Positions 28,266 through 36,619 of a stretch of 64,000 nucleotides of DNA are shown here, one piece after another. The position numbers and the translations under genes were made by a program. The DNA is taken from positions 62,001 through 126,000 of the forward strand of contig NZ_MSXW01000009.1 of NCBI RefSeq assembly GCF_001945445.1, in the 5' to 3' direction. The notes below the pieces were generated by a model that was not told the origin of the DNA, ran no database searches, and saw nothing but the letters and a program-made list of their open reading frames with translations. The stretch comes from Pseudomonas sp. PA27(2017). GTDB taxonomy: Bacteria > Pseudomonadota > Gammaproteobacteria > Pseudomonadales > Pseudomonadaceae. The stretch's first letter is position 1. Each line of letters starts with the position of its first letter.

Positions 28266-28286
28266 CCGGTGGCCTGTCGCCACCGG
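28266..28286 (+). other. Intercistronic hairpin between mtlY and mtlZ
   Basis: CCGGTGGC (28266-28273) pairs perfectly with GCCACCGG (28279-28286) across a 5-base loop. There is no convincing T-tract afterwards (CCCCTTTCC), so partial attenuation or message stabilisation is more likely than full termination. Confidence 0.6.
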
Positions 28287-28331
28287 CCCCTTTCCTGCGC
28301 GAATGCGCCTGTTCCGTGACGCGGAGATCCC

Positions 28332-29267
28332 ATGTACCTGGTATGCGGCGAAGCCCTGTTCGATTTCTTCTGCAACCCCGGCGAGCGCAGCAGCGAGCTG
28401 AATTTCAAGGCCCTGGCCGGCGGCTCGCCGTTCAACGTGGCGGTCGGCCTGCGCCGCCTCGGCGTCGAGTCGGCGCTATTCGGCGGCATCTCCAGCGACT
28501 ACCTCGGACAGCGCCTGCGCCAGGTGCTGAGCGAAGAGGGCGTCAGTGATCGTTACCTGATCGCCAGCGACGCGCCGACCACGATGGCCATGGTCGCGCT
28601 GGATGCCAAGGGTTCGCCGCAGTACATGTTCCGTGGTGAAGGCTGCGCCGATCGCCAGGTGCTGGCCGGGCACCTGCCGCTACTCGACGAAACGGTCAGT
28701 GGCCTGCACGTGGGCTCCTATTCGCTGGTGGTGGCGCCGGTTGGCGACACCCTGCTGGCGCTGGTGGAGCGCGAGAGCGGGCGGCGGCTGATCAGCCTGG
28801 ATCCCAACGTGCGTCTCAATCCGGCACCCGATATCGAACGCTGGCGGCAGCGAATTGAATCTTTTGCCGCCCACGCGCATCTGATCAAGGTCAGCGAGGA
28901 GGACCTGGAGCTGCTGTATCCCGGTGTCTCACCGTCGACGAGCATCGAGCGCTGGTTGGCCCAGCGCTGCCAGTTGGTGTTCCTGACCCGCGGCAGCGAG
29001 GGTGCAAGCGTGTTCAGCCGGCAGCATGGGCAGTGGTCGGTACCGGCACGGCAGGTGGTCACCCGTGACACCGTGGGCGCCGGGGACACCTTTCAGGCGG
29101 CGATCATCGCTTACCTGGTGCAGCATGGGCTGGATAGCCCGGCTGGCCTGGCCGCGGTGTCGCGCGAGGCGCTCGCGGCGATGCTCGACTTCGCCGTACA
29201 GGCGGCGGCGCTGACCTGTTCGCGGGTTGGCCCGCAACTGCCGTATCGGCATGAGCTGGCGCAGTAA
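28332..29267 (+). CDS. mtlZ: Fructokinase (PfkB family)
   Basis: This 311-residue ribokinase-family sugar kinase phosphorylates fructose made by MtlD. LAGGSPFNVAVGLRRLG near 33 is the PfkB signature 1 region, and DTVGAGDTFQAAIIAYL near 245 holds the catalytic Asp and anion hole. It is the last gene of the mtl operon. The product, fructose-6-phosphate, is the substrate of Pgi, encoded 123 bp downstream. Confidence 0.92.
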   Translation: MYLVCGEALFDFFCNPGERSSELNFKALAGGSPFNVAVGLRRLGVESALFGGISSDYLGQRLRQVLSEEGVSDRYLIASDAPTTMAMVALDAKGSPQYMFRGEGCADRQVLAGHLPLLDETVSGLHVGSYSLVVAPVGDTLLALVERESGRRLISLDPNVRLNPAPDIERWRQRIESFAAHAHLIKVSEEDLELLYPGVSPSTSIERWLAQRCQLVFLTRGSEGASVFSRQHGQWSVPARQVVTRDTVGAGDTFQAAIIAYLVQHGLDSPAGLAAVSREALAAMLDFAVQAAALTCSRVGPQLPYRHELAQ

Positions 29268-29390
29268 AGGCCGTTGAGGGGCGCGAGGCGTAGTAGGCAA
29301 TTTTCAACGCCGTACTTGCCAACGCACGCGTCCCACGGCATGCAATCGAATTCGCAGGGCCAGGAGGCTGGCCCGAACCAAGGAGTCTTC

Positions 29391-31055
29391 ATGCCGTATC
29401 TTTCTTCATCGCTGGATGTCACCCAACTACCGAGCTGGCAAGCCCTGGTCGCCCACCGTGAGCGCCTTGCCAGCTTCAGCATGCGCCAGGCCTTCGCCGC
29501 CGACCCGAAGCGTTTCGAGACCTTCAGCCTGAGCGGTTGCGGGCTGTTCCTGGATTACTCGAAGAACCTGATCAATACCGAGACCCGCGAGCTGCTGGTC
29601 AATCTGGCCCGTGAAGTGGGGCTGGAGAAGGGCATCCGCGCGCTGTTCGACGGCGAGCTGCTGAACAACACCGAGAAACGCCCGGCCCTGCACACCGCGC
29701 TGCGCCGTCCACTGGGCGACAAGGTCGAGGTCGACGGCGTCGATATCGTTCCCGAAGTGCAGCGCGTGCTGCAGCAGATGACCGAGCTGGTCGGGCGTAT
29801 CCACAACGGCCTGTGGCGCGGCTACACCGAGAAGCCGATTACCGACGTGGTGAACATCGGCATCGGCGGTTCCTTCCTCGGCCCGCAGCTGGTCTCCGAG
29901 GCGCTGCTGCCATTCGCCCAGCGCGGGGTGCGCTGCCATTACCTGGCCAACATCGACGGCAGCGAGTTCCACGAACTGGTCGCCAAACTGCGCGCCGAGA
30001 CCACCCTGTTCATCGTCTCGTCGAAGTCCTTCGGCACCCTGGAAACTCTGAAGAACGCCCAGGCTGCCCGCGGCTGGTACCTGGCCCAGGGCGGTTCGGA
30101 GTCCGAGCTGTACCGCCACTTCATCGCCGTGTCGAGCAACCGCGAGGCGGCGGTGGGCTTCGGCATCCGCGAGGAAAACATTTTCCCGATGTGGGATTGG
30201 GTCGGCGGCCGTTACTCGCTGTGGTCGGCCATCGGTTTGCCGATCGCCCTGTCGATCGGCATGTCCAACTTCAAGGAGCTGCTGTCCGGCGCTTATCGCA
30301 TGGACGAGCACTTCAAGACCGCGCCGTTCGAGGAGAACATGCCGGTGCTGCTGGCCCTGCTGGGCGTGTGGTACGGCAACTTCTGGAATGCCCAGAGCCA
30401 CGCCATCCTGCCGTACGACCACTACCTGCGTAACATCACCAAGCACCTGCAGCAGCTGGACATGGAGTCCAACGGCAAGAGCGTGCGCGGCGACGGCCAG
30501 CCGGTCAGCGTGGCGACCGGCCCGGTGATCTGGGGTGGCGTGGGTTGCAACGGCCAGCACGCCTATCACCAGCTTCTGCATCAGGGCACCCAGTTGATCC
30601 CGGCGGATTTCATCGTGCCGGTGAGCAGCTACAACCCGGTGGCCGATCACCATCAGTGGCTATACGCCAACTGCCTGTCGCAGAGCCAGGCGCTGATGCT
30701 CGGCAAGTCCCGCGAGGAAGCGGAAGCCGAACTGCGCGCCAAGGGCATGGGCGAGGACGATGTGCAGCGCCTGGCGCCGCACAAGGTGATCCCCGGCAAC
30801 CGGCCGAGCAACACCCTGGTGATGGAGCGCGTCAGCCCCCGTCGCCTCGGCGCGTTGATCGCCATGTACGAACACAAGGTGTTCGTACAGAGCGTCATCT
30901 GGGGCAACAACGCCTTCGACCAATGGGGCGTGGAGCTGGGCAAGGAGCTGGGCAAGGGCGTTTACTCGCGCATGGTCGGCAGCGATGAAGTTGCCGCCGA
31001 GGACGGCTCCACCCAGGGCCTGATCGACTTCTTCCGCGGCCGCCACCGCGGTTGA
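29391..31055 (+). CDS. pgi: Glucose-6-phosphate isomerase
   Basis: The 554-residue cytoplasmic enzyme interconverts glucose-6-phosphate and fructose-6-phosphate. Family signatures [29 protein letters not shown] and the C-terminal region [13 protein letters not shown] are all present. ATG 29391 follows AAGGAG; the upstream extension of the frame has no RBS. Placed after mtlZ it connects mannitol catabolism to the Entner-Doudoroff route, but the 123-bp gap may hold a separate promoter. A strong hairpin follows. Confidence 0.95.
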   Translation: MPYLSSSLDVTQLPSWQALVAHRERLASFSMRQAFAADPKRFETFSLSGCGLFLDYSKNLINTETRELLVNLAREVGLEKGIRALFDGELLNNTEKRPALHTALRRPLGDKVEVDGVDIVPEVQRVLQQMTELVGRIHNGLWRGYTEKPITDVVNIGIGGSFLGPQLVSEALLPFAQRGVRCHYLANIDGSEFHELVAKLRAETTLFIVSSKSFGTLETLKNAQAARGWYLAQGGSESELYRHFIAVSSNREAAVGFGIREENIFPMWDWVGGRYSLWSAIGLPIALSIGMSNFKELLSGAYRMDEHFKTAPFEENMPVLLALLGVWYGNFWNAQSHAILPYDHYLRNITKHLQQLDMESNGKSVRGDGQPVSVATGPVIWGGVGCNGQHAYHQLLHQGTQLIPADFIVPVSSYNPVADHHQWLYANCLSQSQALMLGKSREEAEAELRAKGMGEDDVQRLAPHKVIPGNRPSNTLVMERVSPRRLGALIAMYEHKVFVQSVIWGNNAFDQWGVELGKELGKGVYSRMVGSDEVAAEDGSTQGLIDFFRGRHRG

Positions 31056-31069
31056 TCCCGCAACGTTGC

Positions 31070-31112
31070 CCACATCCCGCACAGCTGGCTGGTGCGGGAT
31101 GTGGCATGTTTT
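31070..31112 (+). terminator. Probable terminator of pgi
   Basis: CCACATCCCGCAC (31070-31082) pairs perfectly over 13 bp with GTGCGGGATGTGG (31092-31104) around a 9-base loop. CATGTTTT follows, a weak U-tract. It lies 14 bp after the stop codon. Confidence 0.65.
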
Positions 31113-31426
31113 CCGACGATTCCTTCCTCACCTCACTCGCGGCCGATTTCTGATGAGAGGTGCCGCGCTGTAATACGAAAGACATCTGTCGGTTTTTAGA
31201 TGGGACATTATCAGGCCCATGCTAGAGCGGTTGGCTGCGCCATGGCGCTGATCTGGCCCCGGTGGCATGTCGTTACAAATGCTCTGCCGATATTGATCGC
31301 GTTCCTTGCGATTAAGGTTGGTTTAAGCCTTCATGGGTAAGTTCGTCTGCGATGTGACTGAATAGTCACTAAGCAAACTGCCATCAGATGGCAAGTCAAT
31401 ATCACGACTGAAAACCAGGAGGCACC
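31113..31426. other. Intergenic promoter region of the second carbonic anhydrase
   Basis: These 314 bp contain no ORF of interest. GGAGG just before ATG 31427 is the RBS of the carbonic anhydrase. No operator or sigma-54 site reaches a usable match; TGGCATG near 31262 was tested and lacks the -12 GC. Confidence 0.5.
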
Positions 31427-32158
31427 ATGAGCGAGCGCATTCGTTCCATCCGATCCGCCACACCCACCGCAGCCGGCAAGCAGAGCGCAGATGAGGCCCT
31501 GCAAACCCTGCTTGATGGCTTCCAGCGTTTTCGTAGCGATGTCTTTCCCGAGCAGCGCGAGCTGTTCAGCAAGCTGGCCCGCCAGCAGAGCCCCCGGGCC
31601 ATGTTCATCACCTGCGCCGATTCGCGTATCGTCCCCGAGCTGATCACCCAGAGCGACCCCGGCTCGCTGTTCGTGACCCGTAACGTCGGCAACGTGGTGC
31701 CGCCCTACGGCCAGATGAACGGTGGCGTTTCCACTGCCATCGAATACGCGGTAATGGGCTTGGGCGTGCAGCACATCATCATCTGCGGCCACTCCGATTG
31801 CGGCGCCATGAAGGCGGTGCTCAACCCGCAGAGCATCGAACGCATGCCGACCGTCAAGGCCTGGCTGCGCCATGCCGAGGTCGCCAAGACCGTCACCCAG
31901 CAGAGCTGCAACTGCGCCGAGCACCAGGAACTCGGTGTATTGACCGAAGAAAACGTGGTCGCCCAGCTCGATCACCTGCGCACCCATCCTTCTGTCGCCG
32001 CACGTCTGGCCGCCGGTCAGCTGTTCATCCATGGCTGGGTCTACGACATCGAGAACTGCACCATCAAGGCGTATGACGCCGAGCGTGGCGAGTTCCTGCC
32101 CCTCGATGGCGAAACCACCCCCAATGCCAGCCCGCGAGCCCGTTACCTGGCCTCGTAA
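31427..32158 (+). CDS. Beta-carbonic anhydrase (SulP-linked paralogue)
   Basis: This 243-residue enzyme carries zinc-site motifs ITCADSRIVPE and CGHSDCGAMKAVL identical to the copy at 18843. The N-terminus and last 25 residues differ. GGAGG precedes the ATG. The next gene is a SulP anion transporter, so the pair could import and interconvert bicarbonate; this fits other bacterial SulP-carbonic anhydrase pairs but is inference. A hairpin with a short T-tract after the stop suggests that not all transcripts continue into the transporter gene. Confidence 0.92.
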   Translation: MSERIRSIRSATPTAAGKQSADEALQTLLDGFQRFRSDVFPEQRELFSKLARQQSPRAMFITCADSRIVPELITQSDPGSLFVTRNVGNVVPPYGQMNGGVSTAIEYAVMGLGVQHIIICGHSDCGAMKAVLNPQSIERMPTVKAWLRHAEVAKTVTQQSCNCAEHQELGVLTEENVVAQLDHLRTHPSVAARLAAGQLFIHGWVYDIENCTIKAYDAERGEFLPLDGETTPNASPRARYLAS

Positions 32159-32234
32159 CGCTAATGACAGGACGTCACCCGGTGGCCATGAATCGACCCG
32201 CGGATTAACCGCCCACAATCGACAGCCGTTTTCG

Positions 32235-32274
32235 GGCTTGTTGCCTTGCCCCTGGCAACAAGCCTCTTGGGTTT
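32235..32274 (+). terminator. Terminator or attenuator between carbonic anhydrase and SulP genes
   Basis: GGCTTGTTGCC (32235-32245) and GGCAACAAGCC (32254-32264) make a perfect 11-bp stem with an 8-base loop, followed by TCTTGGGTTTT. It is placed 76 bp after the carbonic anhydrase stop and 81 bp before the transporter start. Confidence 0.65.
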
Positions 32275-32355
32275 TGACTGCCTTACACCTGCTGATGGTG
32301 AGCCGTGGCTCATCGTCATGACCTTTCGTGCGCTGGATCTGCAGGAGACCGCACC

Positions 32356-33885
32356 ATGACCCTCGCCTCATTCAAATCCGCTCTGCCACGCGATGCCCTG
32401 GCATCCATCGTGGTTTTCCTCGTCGCCCTGCCGCTGTGCATGGGCATTGCTATCGCTTCCGGCATGCCGCCGGCCAAGGGCCTGATCACGGGCATCATCG
32501 GTGGCCTGGTGGTCGGCTGGCTGGCCGGCTCACCGTTGCAGGTCAGCGGCCCGGCGGCCGGTCTGGCCGTGCTGGTCTTCGAGCTGGTGCGCACCCACGG
32601 TATCGCCATGCTCGGGCCGATTCTGCTGCTCGCTGGCCTGCTGCAGCTGATCGCCGGGCGCCTGCGTCTGGGTTGCTGGTTTCGTGTCACTGCACCGGCC
32701 GTGGTGTACGGCATGCTCGCCGGGATCGGCATTCTCATCGTGCTTTCGCAGCTGCACGTGATGTTCGACGTGAAACCCCAGGCCTCTGGGCTGGACAATC
32801 TGCTGGCCTTCCCCGACACCCTGCGCCAGGCGATTCCCGGCCTCGGTGGCGGCAGTGCCATGGCGGCGGCGTTGCTGGGCTTCGGCACCATCACCTGCAT
32901 GTTCCTGTGGGACAAGCTGCGCCCTCAGGGTTTGCGCTTTCTGCCGGGTGCGCTGATCGGTGTGACGCTGATGACCCTGATCAGCCTGTGGTTGGGGCTC
33001 GGCGTGGCACGCGTCGAGGTGCCGGCGACCCTGAGCGATGCCATCGACTGGGTGCAACCGGCCGATCTGCTCAACCTGGCCAACCCGCACATCATTCTCG
33101 CGGCTGTGGTCGTGGCCTTCATCGCCAGTGCGGAAACCCTGCTGTCGGCGGCAGCGGTGGATCGCATGCACAACGGGCCGCGCTCCAACCTGGACCGTGA
33201 GCTGTCCGCCCAGGGCATCGGCAACATGCTCTGCGGTGCGCTCGGTGCGCTGCCGATGACCGGCGTGATCGTGCGCAGTTCGGCGAACGTACAGGCCGGC
33301 GCCCGCACCCGCATGTCGACCATTTTCCATGGCGCCTGGCTGCTGGCCTTCGTCATGCTGCTGCCGTCGGTGCTGCAGAGCATCCCGATCGCCTGCCTGG
33401 GCGGCGTGCTGGTGTACACCGGCTTCAAGCTGGTCGACATCAAGGCGATTCGCGGCCTGGGCCGCTATGGCCGCGCACCGGTATTCATCTATGCCGCCAC
33501 GGCCCTGGGCATCGTCGCCGTCGACCTGCTGACCGGCGTGCTGATCGGCTTCGCCCTGACCCTGGTCAAGCTGGCCGGCAAGGCTTCGCGCCTGAAGGTC
33601 AGCCTCAGCGAGATCGGCCCCGATGAGGCGGAGCTGCGCCTGACCGGCTCGGCGACCTTCCTCAAGGTGCCGCACCTGGCCAGCGTGCTGGAAGGCATCG
33701 CGCCGACCACCCGCCTGCGCGTGCCGCTCGACAAGCTCAGCTACGTCGACCATGCCTGCATGGAGCTGCTCGACGACTGGGGCCGCGCCGCCGAGCAGCA
33801 GGGTGGTGCGCTGCTGATCGAACGCCATGGCCTGACCCGTCGCCTCGAGGGCCGTGCGCTGAGCATGCGCCGCGCGGTGGCCTGA
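32356..33885 (+). CDS. SulP-family inorganic anion transporter
   Basis: The 509-residue protein has ten or more TM helices (about 15-405), including the SulP N-terminal sequence AIASGMPPAKGLITGIIGG and SGPAAGLAVLVFELV, and a C-terminal STAS domain (about 415-500; VPLDKLSYVDHACMELL). SulP proteins move sulfate, bicarbonate or other anions, often with Na+ or H+. The adjacent carbonic anhydrase makes bicarbonate the best guess. ATG 32356 follows GGAGA and starts near TM1; the frame opens earlier at 32305. Confidence 0.88.
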   Translation: MTLASFKSALPRDALASIVVFLVALPLCMGIAIASGMPPAKGLITGIIGGLVVGWLAGSPLQVSGPAAGLAVLVFELVRTHGIAMLGPILLLAGLLQLIAGRLRLGCWFRVTAPAVVYGMLAGIGILIVLSQLHVMFDVKPQASGLDNLLAFPDTLRQAIPGLGGGSAMAAALLGFGTITCMFLWDKLRPQGLRFLPGALIGVTLMTLISLWLGLGVARVEVPATLSDAIDWVQPADLLNLANPHIILAAVVVAFIASAETLLSAAAVDRMHNGPRSNLDRELSAQGIGNMLCGALGALPMTGVIVRSSANVQAGARTRMSTIFHGAWLLAFVMLLPSVLQSIPIACLGGVLVYTGFKLVDIKAIRGLGRYGRAPVFIYAATALGIVAVDLLTGVLIGFALTLVKLAGKASRLKVSLSEIGPDEAELRLTGSATFLKVPHLASVLEGIAPTTRLRVPLDKLSYVDHACMELLDDWGRAAEQQGGALLIERHGLTRRLEGRALSMRRAVA

Positions 33886-34082
33886 GCTCAGGTGCCCGGC
33901 CTGCGGTCAGCGTGACAGCTGGCCGCAGGCGTCGAAGGCCACTTGGCGCTGCGTATCTGGTACCTTTTCCCGTTGCGCATCGCCAGATGGCCGATTCTGT
34001 GCCGCCCAGGTACACCCCGCCACCGAGCCGGGGAATCGGATCATGCAGGGCGATACCCTTCACCCTGACCATCGTGGCCATC

Positions 34083-34712
34083 ATGACTCGCAAGCACATC
34101 ATCGTATTCGTCCTCATCGCTGCCGTGGCCCTGGTGCTCGGCCTGATCGCCAGCCAGGCGCTGCGCGGCAAGTCCAACGACGCCGCTGCACTGCTCGACG
34201 CCGGTATCGTCATGCTGCCCCAGCCGCGCCAGGTGCCTGCCCTGGATTTCCTCGACCAGGACGGCAAGAGCTTCTCCACCGGCCAGCTCAAGGATCAGTG
34301 GAGCCTGTTGTTCTTCGGCTACACCTTCTGCCCGGACATCTGCCCGGCGACCCTGGCGCAACTGCGCCAACTGCGCACGCAGATCCCGGAAGAGACCTGG
34401 AACAACCTGCGCATCGTGCTGGTGAGCGTCGACCCGGCCCGTGATACGCCGGAGCAATTGAAGAAGTACCTGGGTTACTTCAATGCCGGCTTCATGGGCC
34501 TGAACGGCGAGCCGGACACCATCCAGAAGCTCTCCAACGCAGTGAGCATTCCCTACATTCCGGCCGATACCAGCAAGGAAAACTACCTTGTCGACCACAG
34601 CGGCAACCTGGCCGTCATCGGCCCGGACGGCACCCAGCGCGGCTTCATCCGCGCGCCGATCAACATCGACAAGTTGGCGGCGCAACTGCCGGGGCTGGTC
34701 GGCAGCGAGTGA
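34083..34712 (+). CDS. SCO1/SenC-family copper chaperone
   Basis: The 209-residue membrane-anchored thioredoxin-like protein has one N-terminal TM helix (HIIVFVLIAAVALVLGLIA) and then a periplasmic domain with the copper-binding Cys-x3-Cys in YTFCPDICPATLAQL and the distal His in NYLVDHSGNLAVIG. SCO proteins deliver copper to cytochrome c oxidase CuA or act as thiol reductases. ATG 34083 gives the expected anchor; no strong RBS is evident. No oxidase genes are nearby. A terminator follows immediately. Confidence 0.88.
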   Translation: MTRKHIIVFVLIAAVALVLGLIASQALRGKSNDAAALLDAGIVMLPQPRQVPALDFLDQDGKSFSTGQLKDQWSLLFFGYTFCPDICPATLAQLRQLRTQIPEETWNNLRIVLVSVDPARDTPEQLKKYLGYFNAGFMGLNGEPDTIQKLSNAVSIPYIPADTSKENYLVDHSGNLAVIGPDGTQRGFIRAPINIDKLAAQLPGLVGSE

Positions 34713-34739
34713 AAAATGGGACCCAGCGGGTACCATTTT
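34713..34739 (+). terminator. Terminator after the SCO1 gene
   Basis: AAAATGGGACCC and GGGTACCATTTT form a stem with one internal mismatch around a 3-base loop, ending in T residues. The hairpin begins at the stop codon of the SCO1 gene and can work in both directions. Confidence 0.6.
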
Positions 34740-34850
34740 CATGTGCACTGCTCGGCATCAGCCGGGCTGAAATTCTGGCCCTCTTTCTTGCGATCGATGC
34801 CTGGCGCTCTTTCACGAGCAACTCAGGCGACGGCAATGCCCGGCTAAAAA

Positions 34851-34873
34851 TGATAATTGAAAACTATTCTCAT
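34851..34873. promoter_or_regulatory. Fur-box-like site upstream of hasI
   Basis: TGATAATTGAAAACTATTCTCAT resembles the Fur consensus GATAATGATAATCATTATC, with an AT-rich, partly symmetric pattern. It lies 47-69 bp before the GTG start of the ECF sigma factor, where Fur control is expected. Confidence 0.55.
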
Positions 34874-34919
34874 CTGTCGGTAATATGCCGCCTCTTTCCG
34901 CTCAGGTCAGGTATGACGA

Positions 34920-35423
34920 GTGTCGGATCTGGATCTCAAAGGCCTCTTTCAGCAGCACGCCCGCGCTCTGCAAAGCTTTTTGCTGCGCAAGAGTCGTGAC
35001 CCGCACCTGGCTGCCGATCTGGTCCAGGAGAGTTTCCTGCGTCTGAGCGAACAGGCGCGTCACGACCATATCGACAATACGCCAGCCTATCTCTACCGCA
35101 CCGCGCGCAATTTGCTGATCGACCACCTCCGCCAGCAGGAGCGGCGCAAGACCGACCTGGTCGGCGACGATGTGCTCAATGCTGTCGAGGATGAAGTCGA
35201 TAGCCTGGAAGACACCACCGAGAGGCAGCAACGTATGGAGCTGTTGCAGCGTGCGGTGGCCGAGCTGCCACCGCGAACCCGCGAAATCTTTCACCTCAAC
35301 CGCATAGAGGGGCTGACCCACGCAGAGGTCGCCAGGCGCCTGGAAATCAGCGACAGCTCGGTGCAAAAGCATCTGTCCAGAGCGTTGTCTCACGTCATGG
35401 AGCGCCTCGGCGCAGGCTCGTGA
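34920..35423 (+). CDS. hasI: FecI-like ECF sigma factor of the haem-uptake system
   Basis: The 167-residue sigma-70-family ECF factor has region 2 at about 10-75 (AADLVQESFLRLSEQA; TPAYLYRTARNLLIDHLRQ) and region 4 at about 110-160 (LPPRTREIFHLNRIEGLTHAEVA). It would be released by the FecR-like partner when haem-loaded HasA binds HasR. It starts at GTG 34920 because no in-frame ATG fits. Gene order hasI-hasS-hasR-hasA-hasDEF and a Fur-like box upstream support the name. Confidence 0.85.
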   Translation: MSDLDLKGLFQQHARALQSFLLRKSRDPHLAADLVQESFLRLSEQARHDHIDNTPAYLYRTARNLLIDHLRQQERRKTDLVGDDVLNAVEDEVDSLEDTTERQQRMELLQRAVAELPPRTREIFHLNRIEGLTHAEVARRLEISDSSVQKHLSRALSHVMERLGAGS

Positions 35424-35513
35424 TGGCAAAAATACCGTCATGGTCGGAAACTTTTACGGTAAAACAGCCGCCTGAGCGTCTTCAGTCTTACAAGAGAAAG
35501 CCGAGAGCACACG

Positions 35514-36490
35514 TGAATAGCCCAGACCTGCAGGATCGCGGGATTCGCCAGGCTGCTGCCGAGTGGGCGGTGCGCATGAGCGACTCGCCACTCGACGAGC
35601 ACGAGCAGCAGGCGCTACAGGCGTGGCTCGCCCTCGATCCGCGCCACGGTGCTGCCCTGCAGTTCGCCAGGCGTACCTGGGGCGATCTGGCCAGCCTGCA
35701 AGAGCCGGTTGCCGAGGCGCCGCGTCGCTCGCCGGCCCGACCGATCGCTACGCCCAGGCGCCGCACCCGCCGTGTGCTGCGCTGGTTGAGCAGCGCCTCG
35801 CTGGCTGGGGTCGTCACCCTGATCGGCTGGAACCAGGCGCCTGCGGTGTACCTGCCGTTGGTCGCCGATCACCGCACCGCTACCGGTGAGGTGCGCACCG
35901 TCGAATTGCCTGACGGCAGCCTGGCGACACTCGATGCACGCAGCGCCATACGCCTGGACTATACGCCTCAGGCCCGGCGTATCGAGTTGCTCGCCGGCTC
36001 GGCGGTATTCCAGACGGCGCCCGTTGGGCCACAGGAAACGCGACCCTTCATCGTCGACAGTAACGGGGGCAAGGCCCAGGCGCTGGGCACACGCTTTCTG
36101 GTCAGTCGCGAGGATGGCGGGCAGATGCTCGTCGGCGTCATGCAGCACCGGGTCGCAGTCAGCAAACACGGCCAGAGCCTGGTTCTCGAGCAGGGGCAGA
36201 GTGCGCGGGTCGAGGCTGACGGGCGCCTCGAACGCCTGAGTCTGGAGCTATCGCGGGCCAGCAGTTGGCAGCGCGGCCTGCTGATTTTCGATCAGGTGCC
36301 GTTGCAGCAGGTGGTGACTCAGCTCAACCGGTACCGGGACGGGCACATCTTCGTCGCTGGCGACGGGCTGGCGCAGCGCCGGGTCAGTGGCGTGTTTCGC
36401 CTCGATTCGCTGGGCGGCGCAGTCGCTACTCTCACTGGCGAGCTGAAGGCCCGCCATGCCGATCTGCCCGGCCTGAGCCTGATCTACTGA
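35514..36490 (+). CDS. hasS: FecR-like anti-sigma regulator
   Basis: It is a single-pass inner-membrane regulator of about 325 residues. The N-terminal DUF4880 region (AAEWAVRMSDSPLDEHEQQALQ) binds the sigma factor; a TM segment follows near 90-105 (WLSSASLAGVVTLIGW); the rest is periplasmic FecR domain (RTVELPDGSLATLDARSAI). GTG 35514 gives the standard family N-terminus. An ATG at 35423, overlapping the hasI stop, would add 30 residues with atypical codons, so I prefer GTG, with moderate certainty. It transmits the HasR signal to HasI. Confidence 0.82.
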
Positions 36491-36573
36491 ACAGGCGCCT
36501 TGGCACTTGGCTCTGATCGAATAATTTTCAAAAACGCTTACTGAGTTTGCCCGGCTGCATCGTCTTGCTTGTT

Positions 36574-36592
36574 GATAGTGATTTTCATTACA
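36574..36592. promoter_or_regulatory. Fur box upstream of hasR
   Basis: GATAGTGATTTTCATTACA matches the Fur consensus GATAATGATAATCATTATC at 14 of 19 positions. It lies 28-46 bp before ATG 36620 of hasR. Confidence 0.65.
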
Positions 36593-36619
36593 CATCAACA
36601 CAAGAAAAGAGCAGGGTCG

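Noticed and set aside
31255..31275. TGGCATG-TCGT-TACA upstream of the second carbonic anhydrase
   Set aside because: The -12 GC is missing; not a plausible sigma-54 promoter.
33899..33930. GCCTGCGG/CCGCAGGC inverted repeat after the SulP gene
   Set aside because: The stem is short, the loop is 16 bases and there is no T-tract; not enough for a terminator call.
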